Positions 54,204 to 63,352 of a stretch of 64,000 nucleotides of DNA are shown here, piece by piece. The first letter of the stretch is position 1, and every line of letters begins with the position of its first letter. A program made the translations under genes and the position numbers. Origin of the DNA: Clostridiales bacterium PH28_bin88 (GTDB taxonomy: Bacteria; Bacillota; PH28-bin88); assembly GCA_000987045.1 (NCBI GenBank), contig LAKY01000071.1:1-64000 (forward strand), given 5' to 3'. The notes under the pieces are model-generated. The model was not told where the DNA came from and made no database searches. It saw only the letters and a list, made by a program, of their open reading frames with translations.

Positions 54204-55106
54204 GTGCCCGGCATTGGCATCCTGGGGACGGCGGAGAACTGGCACACCCAGGCCCTGCGCCAGGCCTTCGGCCGGCTGGGTTACGACGTGGTGTGGCTGC
54301 CGGTAACCCGCCTGGCGGCCCGGGTGGGGGGGCGGCCGGCGGCGACCGCCGGCGGGTACGGGGCGGACGACCTGGAGGCGGTGCTGGTACGCGGTATTCC
54401 CGGGGGTTCCCTGGAACAGGTCATCTTCCGCCTGGATGTCATGCACACCCTGGACCGCATGGGGGTGCTGGTGGTCAACCCTCCCGCGGCGGTGGAAAAA
54501 ACGGTGGACAAGTTTTATACCTCCCGCCTGCTGGCAGAAGCCGGCCTGCCCACGCCGGAGACCATCGTGGCCGAACGGCTGGAGGAGGCCATGGCCGCCT
54601 TCCATCACTTCCAGGACGTGGTGGTGAAGCCGCTGTTCGGGTCGCTGGGCAAGGGGATGGTGCGGATTACCGACGCCGATACCGCTTACCGGGTGTTCCG
54701 GGCGCTGGAGCTGAGCAGGAACATCTTTTACCTGCAGCGGTTCATTCCCCATGACAACCGGGATGTGCGGGCGCTGGTGGTGGGGGAGCGGGTGGTGGCC
54801 GCCATGCACCGGGTGGCGGAGGGCTGGAAGACCAACCTGGCCCAGGGGGGCCGGGCCGAACCCTGCCGGCTGGACGACGCACTGGCTGCCTGCTGCGTGC
54901 GGGCCGCCCGGGCGGTAGGCGCTTACTATGCGGGCGTCGACCTGGTGACTGACCCGCGGGGAAGCCACTACGTGGTGGAGGTTAACGGCATCCCGGGATG
55001 GTCGGGCCTCCAGTCCACCACCTCGCTGGATATCGCGGGGGAAATAGCCGGCTTGGTGGACGGCCTGCTGCGCGGCCGGAAGCGACAGGGGGAGGTGAGG
55101 AAATGA
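54204..55106 (+). CDS. RimK-family ATP-grasp ligase (MptN-like)
   Basis: 300 residues, GTG start. RimK-type ATP-grasp: NPPAAVEKTVDKFYTSRLL, VVKPLFGSLGKGM, LQRFIPHDNRDVRALV and YAGVDLVTDPRGSHYVVEVN. In Methanocaldococcus MptN adds glutamate to H4MPT to make H4SPT; other cluster members may lengthen a glutamate tail on MFR or H4MPT. Substrate not determined by sequence. Confidence 0.8.
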   Translation: MPGIGILGTAENWHTQALRQAFGRLGYDVVWLPVTRLAARVGGRPAATAGGYGADDLEAVLVRGIPGGSLEQVIFRLDVMHTLDRMGVLVVNPPAAVEKTVDKFYTSRLLAEAGLPTPETIVAERLEEAMAAFHHFQDVVVKPLFGSLGKGMVRITDADTAYRVFRALELSRNIFYLQRFIPHDNRDVRALVVGERVVAAMHRVAEGWKTNLAQGGRAEPCRLDDALAACCVRAARAVGAYYAGVDLVTDPRGSHYVVEVNGIPGWSGLQSTTSLDIAGEIAGLVDGLLRGRKRQGEVRK

Positions 55107-55963
55107 GGGGTAAGACGGCATGGGGACCGGCGGAAGTGGCCCTGGCCGTCCAGGTGGCGTGCCTGCTGGAAGTGTGCGCCCCGAAGCCCGGCAATGTCAA
55201 CCGGCTGCATGATTTTACCGACACCACCTTTGAAGACTTCCTGCTCAGCGCGGTGGCCATCGGGCCGGCCATGGCCCGCGCGCGGGAATGGACGGTGGGG
55301 CAGGTGATCCTGCGGGCGGTGGAAGATACCCGCCGGCTGGCGCCTGTCAACACCAACCTGGGGATCATCCTGCTGCTGGCCCCCCTGGCCAGGGCCGCCG
55401 GGAGCGAGAGCCTGCGGGAGGGACTGCGGGCGGTGCTGGCCGGACTGACGGAGGAGGATGCCAGGCTGGCCTACCGGGCCATCAGGCTGGCCTCGCCCGG
55501 CGGCCTGGGGAAAGTACCCCGGGGAGACGTGGGGGAAGGAACGGCGGGCACCCTGCGGGAAATGATGGCCCTGGCCCGGGAGCGGGACGCCATCGCCCGG
55601 GAATACGTCACTGATTACGCGGTGGTCTTTGAGCTGGGCTATCCGGCGTTAAAGGAGTACTATCGCCGGGAGGGCATCTTGAAGGTCGCCGTCATGCGGG
55701 CCTTTTTGCACATCCTGGCGCAGGTACCCGACACGCTGGTAGAGCGCAAGCGAGGTAAAGATGCGGCGGAGGAGATTTCCCGGCAGGCAGGGCTTGTGTT
55801 GGAGGGGAAACAGGACCTGGCCGTTTTCGACCGGACGCTGAGGCAGCCGGATAACTCCCTGAACCCGGGCGCCACGGCGGATTTGACCACCGCCTGCATT
55901 TTTGTGGCCCTGTTAAACGGGGACATCCCTTTGGGAGAGATGAGGAGGGACTTGATGAGGTGA
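55103..55963 (+). CDS. CitG/MdcB-like triphosphoribosyl transferase family protein
   Basis: 286 residues. Family blocks LLEVCAPKPGNVNRLHDF, PVNTNLGIILLLAPLARAAG and DNSLNPGATADLTTACIFVA. CitG makes an alpha-ribosyl link from ATP to dephospho-CoA. There is no citrate or malonate lyase here, and the gene overlaps both the MptN-like gene and mfnB, so a role in H4MPT synthesis is implied. I suggest it installs the alpha-linked ribose phosphate of the H4MPT side chain (inference). Confidence 0.8.
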   Translation: MRGKTAWGPAEVALAVQVACLLEVCAPKPGNVNRLHDFTDTTFEDFLLSAVAIGPAMARAREWTVGQVILRAVEDTRRLAPVNTNLGIILLLAPLARAAGSESLREGLRAVLAGLTEEDARLAYRAIRLASPGGLGKVPRGDVGEGTAGTLREMMALARERDAIAREYVTDYAVVFELGYPALKEYYRREGILKVAVMRAFLHILAQVPDTLVERKRGKDAAEEISRQAGLVLEGKQDLAVFDRTLRQPDNSLNPGATADLTTACIFVALLNGDIPLGEMRRDLMR

Positions 55964-56673
55964 AGCTGCTGGTAAGCGTGGTGGATGCGGCGGAAGCGCT
56001 GGCGGCGCTGGAGGGAGGGGCTGACATCATTGACGTGAAAAATCCCCTGGAGGGAGCCCTAGGCGCCAACTTCCCCTGGAGAATCAGGGAGATCGCCGGG
56101 CTGATGCCGGGCGGGAGGGAGTTGAGCGCCACCCTGGGTGACGCCGCCTGCCTCCCCGGCGCCTATTCCCTGGCGGCGGCAGGGGCGGCCTGGTGCGGCG
56201 CCCGGTACGTCAAGGTGGGGCTATACGGCATGGAGAACGGGGAGGCTGCGATCTATTTCCTGCGCCAGGTGAACCGGGCGATCCGGCTGGTGACGGGGGA
56301 GCAGGGGCAGGTCATTGCTGTGGGTTACGCCGACGCCGGCCGGGTGGGAGCGATGCCGCCGGCGGAACTCCCGCGGGTTGCCGCGGAAGCCGGGGTACAC
56401 GGTTGCATGCTGGACACCGCCGTGAAGGACGGGGCTTCCCTGTTGCGGGTGATGACAATGCACGAACTGGCCCGGTTCGTCCGGGAAACCAGGGCCCGCC
56501 GGCTGGTATGCGGGCTGGCGGGTTCCCTGGGATCGGAAGACTTGCCGGCCGTGCGGGAACTGGGCCCCGACGTGGTGGGGGTAAGGTCGGCCGCCTGCCG
56601 GGGCGACCGGGTGCGGGGCCGGGTGGACAGTGAACTGGTTAGCGAGTTACGGCGGGCGCTTTTTGTCGCTTAA
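55960..56673 (+). CDS. mfnB: (5-formylfuran-3-yl)methyl phosphate synthase
   Basis: 237 residues, GTG start overlapping the previous stop. Builds the furan ring of methanofuran from two glyceraldehyde-3-phosphate. The two catalytic lysines known for Methanocaldococcus MfnB are at the same positions: Lys27 (IDVKNPLEGALG) and Lys85 (RYVKVGLYG). Last gene of the plus-strand operon; its stop TAA lies within a TTAA palindrome shared with the convergent mfnE stop. Confidence 0.92.
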   Translation: MKLLVSVVDAAEALAALEGGADIIDVKNPLEGALGANFPWRIREIAGLMPGGRELSATLGDAACLPGAYSLAAAGAAWCGARYVKVGLYGMENGEAAIYFLRQVNRAIRLVTGEQGQVIAVGYADAGRVGAMPPAELPRVAAEAGVHGCMLDTAVKDGASLLRVMTMHELARFVRETRARRLVCGLAGSLGSEDLPAVRELGPDVVGVRSAACRGDRVRGRVDSELVSELRRALFVA

Positions 56674-57323
56674 ACCACCTCAGTGCCCGTGGTTTTGCCC
56701 TGCTCCAGCAGTTCCACCAGCCTGGCCGGGTGATGGCCGTTCAGCACCCAGCAGGATATGCCATGGGGGAGGTAACGGGTAAACTGGCTATCGGCACACC
56801 GGTAACCGGCCATTTCCGCCCTGGTAACCCGGGGAAGCAGGCGGGCGTCGGGGTCCAGCCGGGGGTCGGCGTCCAGGACGCCGTCCCGGTCCTTTAACAG
56901 CACCAGCATTTCTGCTCCCGCCACGCCGCTGGCAAAGGCGGCGATGCTGTCGGAAGTAATCTCCCAGGAGGCGGGAAGTTCCCGGCGCCCGGCCAGGTAG
57001 GAGAAAGGGACCCACACGCAGACCCCCTCTTCGCTGCCGGCGGCGAAGGCCCGGGGGTCCGGCAGCAGCCGGCTGCCGGCGATGAGGTCGGCCAGCAGGT
57101 AGGCGTGCTGTTCCATGGCCAGGATGGCCATCAGGTGGGAGGTCTCCTCGCTGAGAGCGTACTGGCGGTGGTGCCGGCGCACCAGGTCGGCGTACTGCCC
57201 CCCGCCCGGTACCACCAGGAGGGAGTGCCGTTTTCCCAGTAAACTGATGGTCCGGCATAAAGACCGCAGGTCTGCGCCGGAGATCAGGCTGCCCCCCACT
57301 TTCAGCACTGTTTTACCTGTCAC
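56670..57323 (-). CDS. mfnE: amino-acid-kinase-fold MfnE (aminomethylfuran phosphate kinase)
   Basis: About 217 residues from GTG 57323 (GTG 57332 is possible); the much longer frame extends into mfnF and is not real. AAK fold: VLKVGGSLISGADLRSL, VVPGGGQYADLVRRHH, ITSDSIAAFASGVAGAEMLV, LLKDRDGVLDADP. MfnE makes the diphosphate of the aminomethyl furan that MfnF then couples to tyramine. Overlaps mfnF. Confidence 0.82.
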   Translation of the reverse strand: MTGKTVLKVGGSLISGADLRSLCRTISLLGKRHSLLVVPGGGQYADLVRRHHRQYALSEETSHLMAILAMEQHAYLLADLIAGSRLLPDPRAFAAGSEEGVCVWVPFSYLAGRRELPASWEITSDSIAAFASGVAGAEMLVLLKDRDGVLDADPRLDPDARLLPRVTRAEMAGYRCADSQFTRYLPHGISCWVLNGHHPARLVELLEQGKTTGTEVV

Positions 57324-58356
57324 GGTGTTCACCTTCTCCCAGGGCCAGCAGCGTTGCCAGTGCAAAACTGGGGGCGGCCACCTCGGCCTCCCGGCTACAG
57401 TAGCAGGCCAGGCGGCTAACCCGCAACCCCAACCTGTGCCCGCACGCGGCGGCCATAAAAGCCCCCAGGCCGGCGGCCACCAGCATCGGCGGCGGGCTGC
57501 CGGCCGTCTGGGAGAGCACCTGCAGGATGCCCCCGGAAATTTTCTGCAATTGTTTTTCGTAAATGTAGCGGGCGATGCCGGTGACCTGGGCGGGGGAAAG
57601 CCGCTCCCCGTCGGCGCACACCGACCGGGCCAGCCGCGCCGCGGCAGCCTCCCTGGTTTTGGATCGGCCGTCGGGAGCGGGACAGGTGTATTCCGCCGGT
57701 GAAATGTGGTCCAGCAGCAGGTGGACGTCCCCGGTAACGGCAAAGTATTCCGCGGCGGTAGCGCACATTTGTCCCTCCACCGGCACCTGGGGGGCCACGG
57801 TATTGATGTTGCTGCGCAGGACGCCGGTGTATACCAATTCGCCGGCCTGCAGCCTCTCCAGGTCCGCTTTACCCAGGGAAGCTGGGCGACCGTCCCGGAT
57901 GGGAATGATATCGGTAGTGGTACTGCCGACATCCACCAGTAAGCTGTAGGGGTGGAAGCGGCCAACCATGGCAGCCGTGGCTACCCAGTTGGCGGCAGCC
58001 ACCCGCAGGGGCGAGGTCCTGGCCTCCTGCAGGCTGACGAGGTTGCCGTCCACGTCCAGGACGTGGACGAGGGGAGCGGGAAAGACCTCCCGCACGCAAT
58101 CCAGGATGAAGTGCACCCCTTCCCGCTTGGTGGGAAACACGTCGGACAGTTCGGCGGTCATGGTGACCGCCACGGGGATTTCCTTTCCCCATTCCCGGGC
58201 GATTTGTGCCAACACGCCGGCCAGGCTGCCGGGCTGGCGCCAGATTTCCAGGGGGTGGCTGACCACCCGCCGGGGGGTCACTGTTCCTTCTGCCGCTTCC
58301 ACCAGGCTGGCCTTAATATTTACTCCTCCGATATCAATACCAACGGCCAGGGACAC
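57313..58356 (-). CDS. mfnF: MfnF, methanofuran condensing enzyme (H4MPT-linked C1 pathway protein)
   Basis: 347 residues from GTG 58356 (GGAGGCG upstream). HyuA/actin-like fold: VGIDIGGVNIKASLVE, VAVTMTAELSDVFPTKREGV, YSLLVDVGSTTTDIIPI and LVYTGVLRSNINTVAPQVP. In archaea it joins the furan diphosphate to glutamyl-tyramine, forming the ether bond of methanofuran. Overlaps mfnD by 23 bp. Confidence 0.88.
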   Translation of the reverse strand: MSLAVGIDIGGVNIKASLVEAAEGTVTPRRVVSHPLEIWRQPGSLAGVLAQIAREWGKEIPVAVTMTAELSDVFPTKREGVHFILDCVREVFPAPLVHVLDVDGNLVSLQEARTSPLRVAAANWVATAAMVGRFHPYSLLVDVGSTTTDIIPIRDGRPASLGKADLERLQAGELVYTGVLRSNINTVAPQVPVEGQMCATAAEYFAVTGDVHLLLDHISPAEYTCPAPDGRSKTREAAAARLARSVCADGERLSPAQVTGIARYIYEKQLQKISGGILQVLSQTAGSPPPMLVAAGLGAFMAAACGHRLGLRVSRLACYCSREAEVAAPSFALATLLALGEGEHRDR

Positions 58357-59398
58357 GGGCCAGCGCCTCCTTTCCGAACTTGCCGGAAAGTTCATCCAGC
58401 TTGACGGTAACGGTGTTGTTCAAAGGTACGGAAACGGGAAGTTTTTCCCCGGCGCACGCCCGGAGGATGAGTTCCGCCGTGTTGAAGCTGGCCGCCTGCC
58501 GTAGCGCCAGGTAGGAGGTGGTGATCCGGGGGTTTAGCTCCACCAGCACCGCTCCCTGGGGGGCCAGCACCAGGTCCACGCCCACGTAACCCCGCAGGCC
58601 GGGGAACAGGGTACAGGCCCGGGCGGCCAGTTCCGTGGCGGCCTGGGCCAGCGGGTGGACCAGTCCTGCCGTGCTTCCCCGGTAGCGGAACTCCTCCCCA
58701 GCGTCCAGCAGTTGCCGGTTAAGGCTGAGGGGGAGTATCGCGTCCGGAGATACTACCAGGGAGACGCTGGCGGCGATGCCGGCCACGTATTCCTGGGCGA
58801 GAAAACGGGATGACGGATTTTCCGCGGCGATGCGATCCCACACCACTTCCAGCCGCCGGTGGCGCCGTACCAGGTAGGTATGGCCGCACCCGGCGCCGTC
58901 CCGCGGTTTTAACACCAGCGGCAGCGGCAGGTTTTTCAGTTTTTGTATCGAATTAAACTCCGTAGAGACCAATTCCGTGTCGGGTACGGGAAGTCCCGCC
59001 CCTTTCCAGCGGTTCACCGTGAGATCTTTGAAAGTAGTATCAATGACGGCTTTTTTGCCGCAGCCCAGCAGCAACTTGCCGGCCCGTTCCACGATTCCCG
59101 TCAATTTCGCCAGCAAGCCGCCGGTTTCCGGAGCCAGCACCAGGACGGCGTCGGCCGTGACCGTCGACTGGCGGAAAGCCTTCAGGTCGAAGGAAAGCCC
59201 ACCGGGGAAAACATGGTGGGCCCTAAACCTTCCCGGATCCAGGTACGGGTCCAGCACGGTGACAGTGGTGCAGCCGGGCATCCTGATAAAATCTTCCAAC
59301 AAGGCCGCCAGCATGGCGGCTCCTTCCGGCAACAGGTGTTCTTGGTGGCCGTCCCGCCAGCCTCCGGCGGAGAGATGCTCGTAAACAAAAACCCTCAT
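58334..59398 (-). CDS. mfnD: MfnD, tyramine:L-glutamate ligase (ATP-grasp)
   Basis: 354 residues from ATG 59398, giving MRVFVYEHLSAGGW as in COG1821 proteins. ATP-grasp motifs LVLKPRDGAGCGHTYLVRRH and the Mg-binding VLVELNPRITTSYLAL. Adds glutamate to tyramine in methanofuran synthesis. First gene of the minus-strand mfnD-F-E operon, divergent from the sigma-54 regulator. The tyrosine decarboxylase MfnA is not in the window. Confidence 0.83.
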   Translation of the reverse strand: MRVFVYEHLSAGGWRDGHQEHLLPEGAAMLAALLEDFIRMPGCTTVTVLDPYLDPGRFRAHHVFPGGLSFDLKAFRQSTVTADAVLVLAPETGGLLAKLTGIVERAGKLLLGCGKKAVIDTTFKDLTVNRWKGAGLPVPDTELVSTEFNSIQKLKNLPLPLVLKPRDGAGCGHTYLVRRHRRLEVVWDRIAAENPSSRFLAQEYVAGIAASVSLVVSPDAILPLSLNRQLLDAGEEFRYRGSTAGLVHPLAQAATELAARACTLFPGLRGYVGVDLVLAPQGAVLVELNPRITTSYLALRQAASFNTAELILRACAGEKLPVSVPLNNTVTVKLDELSGKFGKEALARVPGRWY

Positions 59399-59441
59399 GG
59401 CGTCCATCCTCTCTTAATGCTTTGCAATGGAGGTGACCTGA

Positions 59442-61418
59442 GTGGACAAAAGTGTCAGCGACATTTACCGCGCCTGGGAGCAATGCGTCAGTTCGGGAGC
59501 AATAGACCAGGCAATCATCAGCCCCATGATTGCCCGTTCCTGGCGGCGGTGCCTGGAAAAAGGGGTAGACCACCACCGGATCACTACCAACTGTCTTTCC
59601 GCGGAGGAGCTGAGCAAGCGTATTCGCCAGTTACAAAAACTGATCGAGGTCACCAGTCCTTTCATGCAAAATTTATACCAGTTTGTGCGGGGTTCCGGCT
59701 TCGTGGTGATCCTGCTGGACCGGGAGGGGTATATTTTAGAACTGGTGGGCGACAGGGAGATTATTGAACGTTACGAGCATTTCCGTCAGGGAGAGAACTG
59801 GCGGGAAGAGTACAAAGGGACCAACGCCATGGGCCTGATCCTGCATGAACAGGCTCCCCTGCAGGTGTTCGCCACGGAACATTTTTGCAAGTTAAATCAC
59901 ACCATGACCTGCTCCGCCGCGCCCATTTCCGATGTCAACGGCGAATTGCTGGGGATCCTGGATGTATCGGGAGACTACCGCAAGGCCCACTCCCACACAC
60001 TGGGGATGGTGGTGGCGGCGGTGCGGGCGGTGGAAAATCAGCTCCGCCTGGAGCAGGCTTCCGCCGAGGTGCTGCACTCCTACCGGAATATTACCGCCAT
60101 TATGGAATCCATGTCGGAGGGAGTGATTTCTTTTGACGTGCACGGCATCATCACCCGCATCAACGCAGTGGCCGGCAGCATGCTGGGTGTGCCGGCCGGC
60201 CAGTGGGTGGGCAGGCCCTTGGAGGTGCTCCTGCAGACCGCGGAGGTGCAGGAAGCCCTGCTCCGCGACGGGAGAATCATCAACGACCAGGAACTGTTTA
60301 TCGACACCCAGCGGGGCAGGTTGCAGTTCCTCATTTCCGGGCGGCCCATCAGGGGCGATGGCGGGAGCATTCACGGCGGCGTGATCACCGTGCGGGAGAT
60401 CAAGAGCGTGCGGACACTGGTGACCAGGATGGTGGGAGCCCAGGCCAGGTTTACCTTTGACGATATCACCGGCAACAGCCGTGCTCTCCGGGACGCGGTG
60501 GAACTGGCCAGACGGGTGGCCCGGGGGAACGCCTCCGTCCTGCTCCAGGGAGAGAGCGGCACCGGCAAGGAAATGTTTGCCCAGGCCATTCACAACGCCA
60601 GCGATTACCGGCGGGGGCCCTTTGTGGCCATTAACTGCGGCGCCATCCCGCGGGACTTGATGGAAAGCGAGCTGTTCGGCTACGAGGAGGGCGCCTTTAC
60701 CGGCGCCAGGCGGGGAGGGCGGCCGGGCAAATTCGAACTGGCCAACGGGGGGACCATTTTCCTGGATGAGATCGGCGACATGCCCCTGGAAACCCAGGTG
60801 GCCCTGCTGCGGGTGTTGCAGGAGAAACAGGCGGTGCGGGTGGGGGGAAGCAAGGCCATCTCGGTGGAGATCAGGGTGATTGCCGCTACCAATAAGGACC
60901 TGTTGAAGGAAGTCAAAAAGGGCAACTTCCGCCAGGACCTGTTTTACCGCCTGAGCGTAATTCCTGTGTACATCCCCGCCTTGCGAGAGCGAGGAGACGA
61001 CATCCTTACCCTGGCCCGTTACTTTGCGCAAAAACTGGGACGCCAGCTGGGTAAAGCGGGCGTGATCCTGGCGCCGGAAGTGGAACAGGTATTCATGCAA
61101 TATGCCTGGCCGGGCAATGTGCGGGAACTGGGCAACGCCATCGAACGGGCGGTCAACGTGGCTCCGGGTAACGTGATTGAAATGGAGCACTTGCCGGAAA
61201 AAATACGCTGGGAGGGTAAAATGCTTGTACCCACCAGCAAGCAGGCCGGGATCGGCCAGTTGCTCTCCCTGGAGGAAGCGGAGAAAAAGGTAATCCTAGA
61301 TACTCTCCAAATGCTGAACGGCAACATCTCCCGCTCGGCAGACATTCTGGGCATCTCCCGCAACACCCTGTACCGCAAAATTCGCGATCTGGGGGTGGAC
61401 TTAAGGCAGGTTCTATAG
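59442..61418 (+). CDS. sigma-54-dependent enhancer-binding regulator (GAF-PAS-AAA-Fis)
   Basis: 658 residues, GTG start. N-terminal AcoR-like GAF sensor (about 60-195), PAS (about 210-310: [20 protein letters not shown]), AAA+ domain with Walker A GESGTGKE, the sigma-54 contact loop GAFTGAR and Walker [13 protein letters not shown], and a Fis-type HTH ([20 protein letters not shown]). It should open sigma-54 promoters in response to a small molecule. Position and the two sigma-54 promoters at 42890 and 61647 suggest it controls the C1 module. Ligand unknown. Confidence 0.93.
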   Translation: MDKSVSDIYRAWEQCVSSGAIDQAIISPMIARSWRRCLEKGVDHHRITTNCLSAEELSKRIRQLQKLIEVTSPFMQNLYQFVRGSGFVVILLDREGYILELVGDREIIERYEHFRQGENWREEYKGTNAMGLILHEQAPLQVFATEHFCKLNHTMTCSAAPISDVNGELLGILDVSGDYRKAHSHTLGMVVAAVRAVENQLRLEQASAEVLHSYRNITAIMESMSEGVISFDVHGIITRINAVAGSMLGVPAGQWVGRPLEVLLQTAEVQEALLRDGRIINDQELFIDTQRGRLQFLISGRPIRGDGGSIHGGVITVREIKSVRTLVTRMVGAQARFTFDDITGNSRALRDAVELARRVARGNASVLLQGESGTGKEMFAQAIHNASDYRRGPFVAINCGAIPRDLMESELFGYEEGAFTGARRGGRPGKFELANGGTIFLDEIGDMPLETQVALLRVLQEKQAVRVGGSKAISVEIRVIAATNKDLLKEVKKGNFRQDLFYRLSVIPVYIPALRERGDDILTLARYFAQKLGRQLGKAGVILAPEVEQVFMQYAWPGNVRELGNAIERAVNVAPGNVIEMEHLPEKIRWEGKMLVPTSKQAGIGQLLSLEEAEKKVILDTLQMLNGNISRSADILGISRNTLYRKIRDLGVDLRQVL

Positions 61419-61558
61419 CCCCAGGCCGGTAATTTACTGTATAATTCTTTCATATGCGCAAAAACGGCACACTATCGTTCCTGAAAGGGAAAAGCGTTGA
61501 TTTGACTGGTTTTGCCGGCTCCCGCCCATCACAATCGACACCGGTGTGCATTAATGTA

Positions 61559-61583
61559 GCAGGCGCTGCCCGCGCCTGCTTTT
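61559..61583 (+). terminator. terminator after the sigma-54 regulator
   Basis: GCAGGCGC-tgccc-GCGCCTGC-TTTT, 8-bp GC-rich stem, in the 373-bp gap between the regulator and the DUF2193 gene. The gap otherwise holds the sigma-54 promoter and no supported gene. Confidence 0.75.
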
Positions 61584-61646
61584 ACTATGCTTTTGGGAAA
61601 ACTGAAAAAATTCCCGCGAGTCACCGTCTGGTCGGGGTCGCGTATG

Positions 61647-61663
61647 TTGGCACGAGAATTGCG
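61647..61663 (+). promoter_or_regulatory. near-consensus sigma-54 promoter of the DUF2193 operon
   Basis: TTGGCACGAGAATTGCG matches YTGGCACGRNNNTTGCW except the last base. GG (61649-61650) and GC (61661-61662) are 10 bases apart. It lies 129 bp before the DUF2193 start, downstream of the terminator. A TGT-N11-GCA motif at 61545-61561 could be an activator site. Confidence 0.85.
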
Positions 61664-61791
61664 ACGGTAAACCTGGCAGGGAGAGGAAAGGCGAGGAACA
61701 CCACGGCGGGAAAGGAGGGGATAAAGCTACCGGCCGTTAGCCGAGCCTGATCCTCTACAGATTTAATTTTGCTTGCGGGGAGGATTGATTT

Positions 61792-63267
61792 ATGTCCGTT
61801 TATGAAAAGATGGTGAATGAGGCCTTAGCGGCGCAGAAAGCGGACCTGGCGGTAATCAAAGCAAAACGGGGGACAGACTTCAAGATCGAGGATGCCAGGA
61901 CCTACGTGGATGCTGTCAACGGCATGAAGGCGGGAGAGGGGCAAAAGGCCGAGGTAATTGCCTTGCATGTGGATTCCGTCAACGCCCACTATGAAATCTT
62001 AAGCGAACTTACCGATACCGTGCGCCCGGAGGACGACCCCTTTGTGGAGCACTACCAGACCCCGGCCATCCTGGAGATCCTGTACCGGCTGGATCCCGCC
62101 TTCCGGGCCTCCATGGAGAAATTCATTAAAGCCATCGAGGCAAACGAGGCGCTGATCGGCAGGGAAGCCATTCGCCGTTACGGGGGCTTCTACGGTCCCA
62201 CCTGCGTGGTGGACTTCGCCTTTTGTCCCGGTTCCACCAGTAATGTGGTCAACACCATTCTATCCGGGCTGGACATCGACAAGCAACATAAAAAGGCCAT
62301 TCTGGCTGCCAAGTCGTGGGGCATGAATACTTCTTACGGCATTGGCGCGGCCTTCGCGGCGGCCCTGGAAAACGGTAAGACGGCGGCGGAAGCGGTGCGG
62401 GAAGAAATAGCCACCTTGAAAATGGTCTATGATACCCCCATCGCCGCGCAAACCAAGCTGATGAACGACCTGGGGCACAGTTCCTTTGACGTGAACAAGT
62501 ACATGAACATGTACAAGGACCGCATGCAGGCCACGGTAGAGAAGGCGGTCAAGGCCGGGGTGCACTACGGGAATGTCGTGACGGTGCCCGCCTACTGTGT
62601 GGGCGACGTGGCTCACCACATTTCCCAGTCCATGTTCAACATGGCTAAAGACGATGTGACCATGGCCATCATGGAAGCGACCACCGGGGTGATGGAAAAC
62701 ACCCTTAAACGTGGTCTGGCAAAAGGTTACAAGAACGCGTATGAAGTGTTGAGCGTGGCTACCGGTTCCACGGCGGCGGCGGTAGCCTACATCCTGGAGA
62801 AGGACGGCTTCACCGTACCCATGGTGGTGGACCTGTTGACCAAGCGTTACAGCAATTACGTCCAGCAGTATCCGAACCGCGGCGCGGCGGCGGAGCTGCA
62901 CAACTGTGACTTTATGGACATGATCCACCGCGGCGCCAAGATCAACGAGATCGCGGCCATCGGCGGCGGCGGGAAGGTAAGAGGCGTGGAAGTGGACCTG
63001 AGCCCGGTGGACAACAACGAGATCATCGGCAATCCCCAGCGCTACACCTATCCCGGCTGCGCCATTACCGTGCGCTTCTCTTCCCTGATGCGGCTGGCGG
63101 ACTTCCCGTGCCTGCTGACCAGCGAACCGGTGACCGCGACCCTGATGACCAATGTCATCGCCCTTGAACCCCAGGTTCCCGGTGCGCCCGCCCGGGTGTG
63201 CAAGGACTGCGCCGTATGCACCCTGATCAAGCGGCACGGTTACTGTAACTGGAACACCGCGGTGTAG
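61792..63267 (+). CDS. DUF2193 protein, function unknown
   Basis: 491 residues, ATG after GGGGAGG. DUF2193 is known mainly from methanogenic archaea. Features: FYGPTCVVDFAFCPGSTSNV (two Cys), GNVVTVPAYCVGDVAHHISQ, IAAIGGGGKVRGVEVDLSP, and a C-terminal Cys cluster CKDCAVCTLIKRHGYCNW (CxxCxxC...C) able to bind a metal or Fe-S cluster. No signal peptide or membrane helix, so cytoplasmic. Its sigma-54 promoter, the neighbouring regulator and the H4MPT genes suggest an entry enzyme for a C1 substrate. This is inference, not family knowledge. Confidence 0.8.
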   Translation: MSVYEKMVNEALAAQKADLAVIKAKRGTDFKIEDARTYVDAVNGMKAGEGQKAEVIALHVDSVNAHYEILSELTDTVRPEDDPFVEHYQTPAILEILYRLDPAFRASMEKFIKAIEANEALIGREAIRRYGGFYGPTCVVDFAFCPGSTSNVVNTILSGLDIDKQHKKAILAAKSWGMNTSYGIGAAFAAALENGKTAAEAVREEIATLKMVYDTPIAAQTKLMNDLGHSSFDVNKYMNMYKDRMQATVEKAVKAGVHYGNVVTVPAYCVGDVAHHISQSMFNMAKDDVTMAIMEATTGVMENTLKRGLAKGYKNAYEVLSVATGSTAAAVAYILEKDGFTVPMVVDLLTKRYSNYVQQYPNRGAAAELHNCDFMDMIHRGAKINEIAAIGGGGKVRGVEVDLSPVDNNEIIGNPQRYTYPGCAITVRFSSLMRLADFPCLLTSEPVTATLMTNVIALEPQVPGAPARVCKDCAVCTLIKRHGYCNWNTAV

Positions 63268-63295
63268 GCCGGGAGGATTAAACCGGGGGCAAGAT

Positions 63296-63319
63296 CCGGC
63301 CCTTCTCCGGAGGGGCCGG
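63296..63319 (+). other. intercistronic hairpin between DUF2193 and aquaporin genes
   Basis: CCGGCCC-ttctccggag-GGGCCGG, 7-bp stem without an adjacent T-run, in an 85-bp gap. It may adjust the expression ratio of the two genes or protect the upstream message. Confidence 0.4.
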
Positions 63320-63352
63320 GTTCAATTAAAATCAAGACAGGAGGAGTCGGAC

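Noticed and set aside
56670..57965. 431-codon reading of the mfnE frame
   Set aside because: The first 210 codons are the wrong frame of mfnF; the kinase begins at VTGKTVLKVGG near 57323.
61454..61750. 98-codon ORF between the sigma-54 regulator and the DUF2193 gene
   Set aside because: It spans a terminator hairpin and a near-consensus sigma-54 promoter, has no ribosome site and no recognisable family.
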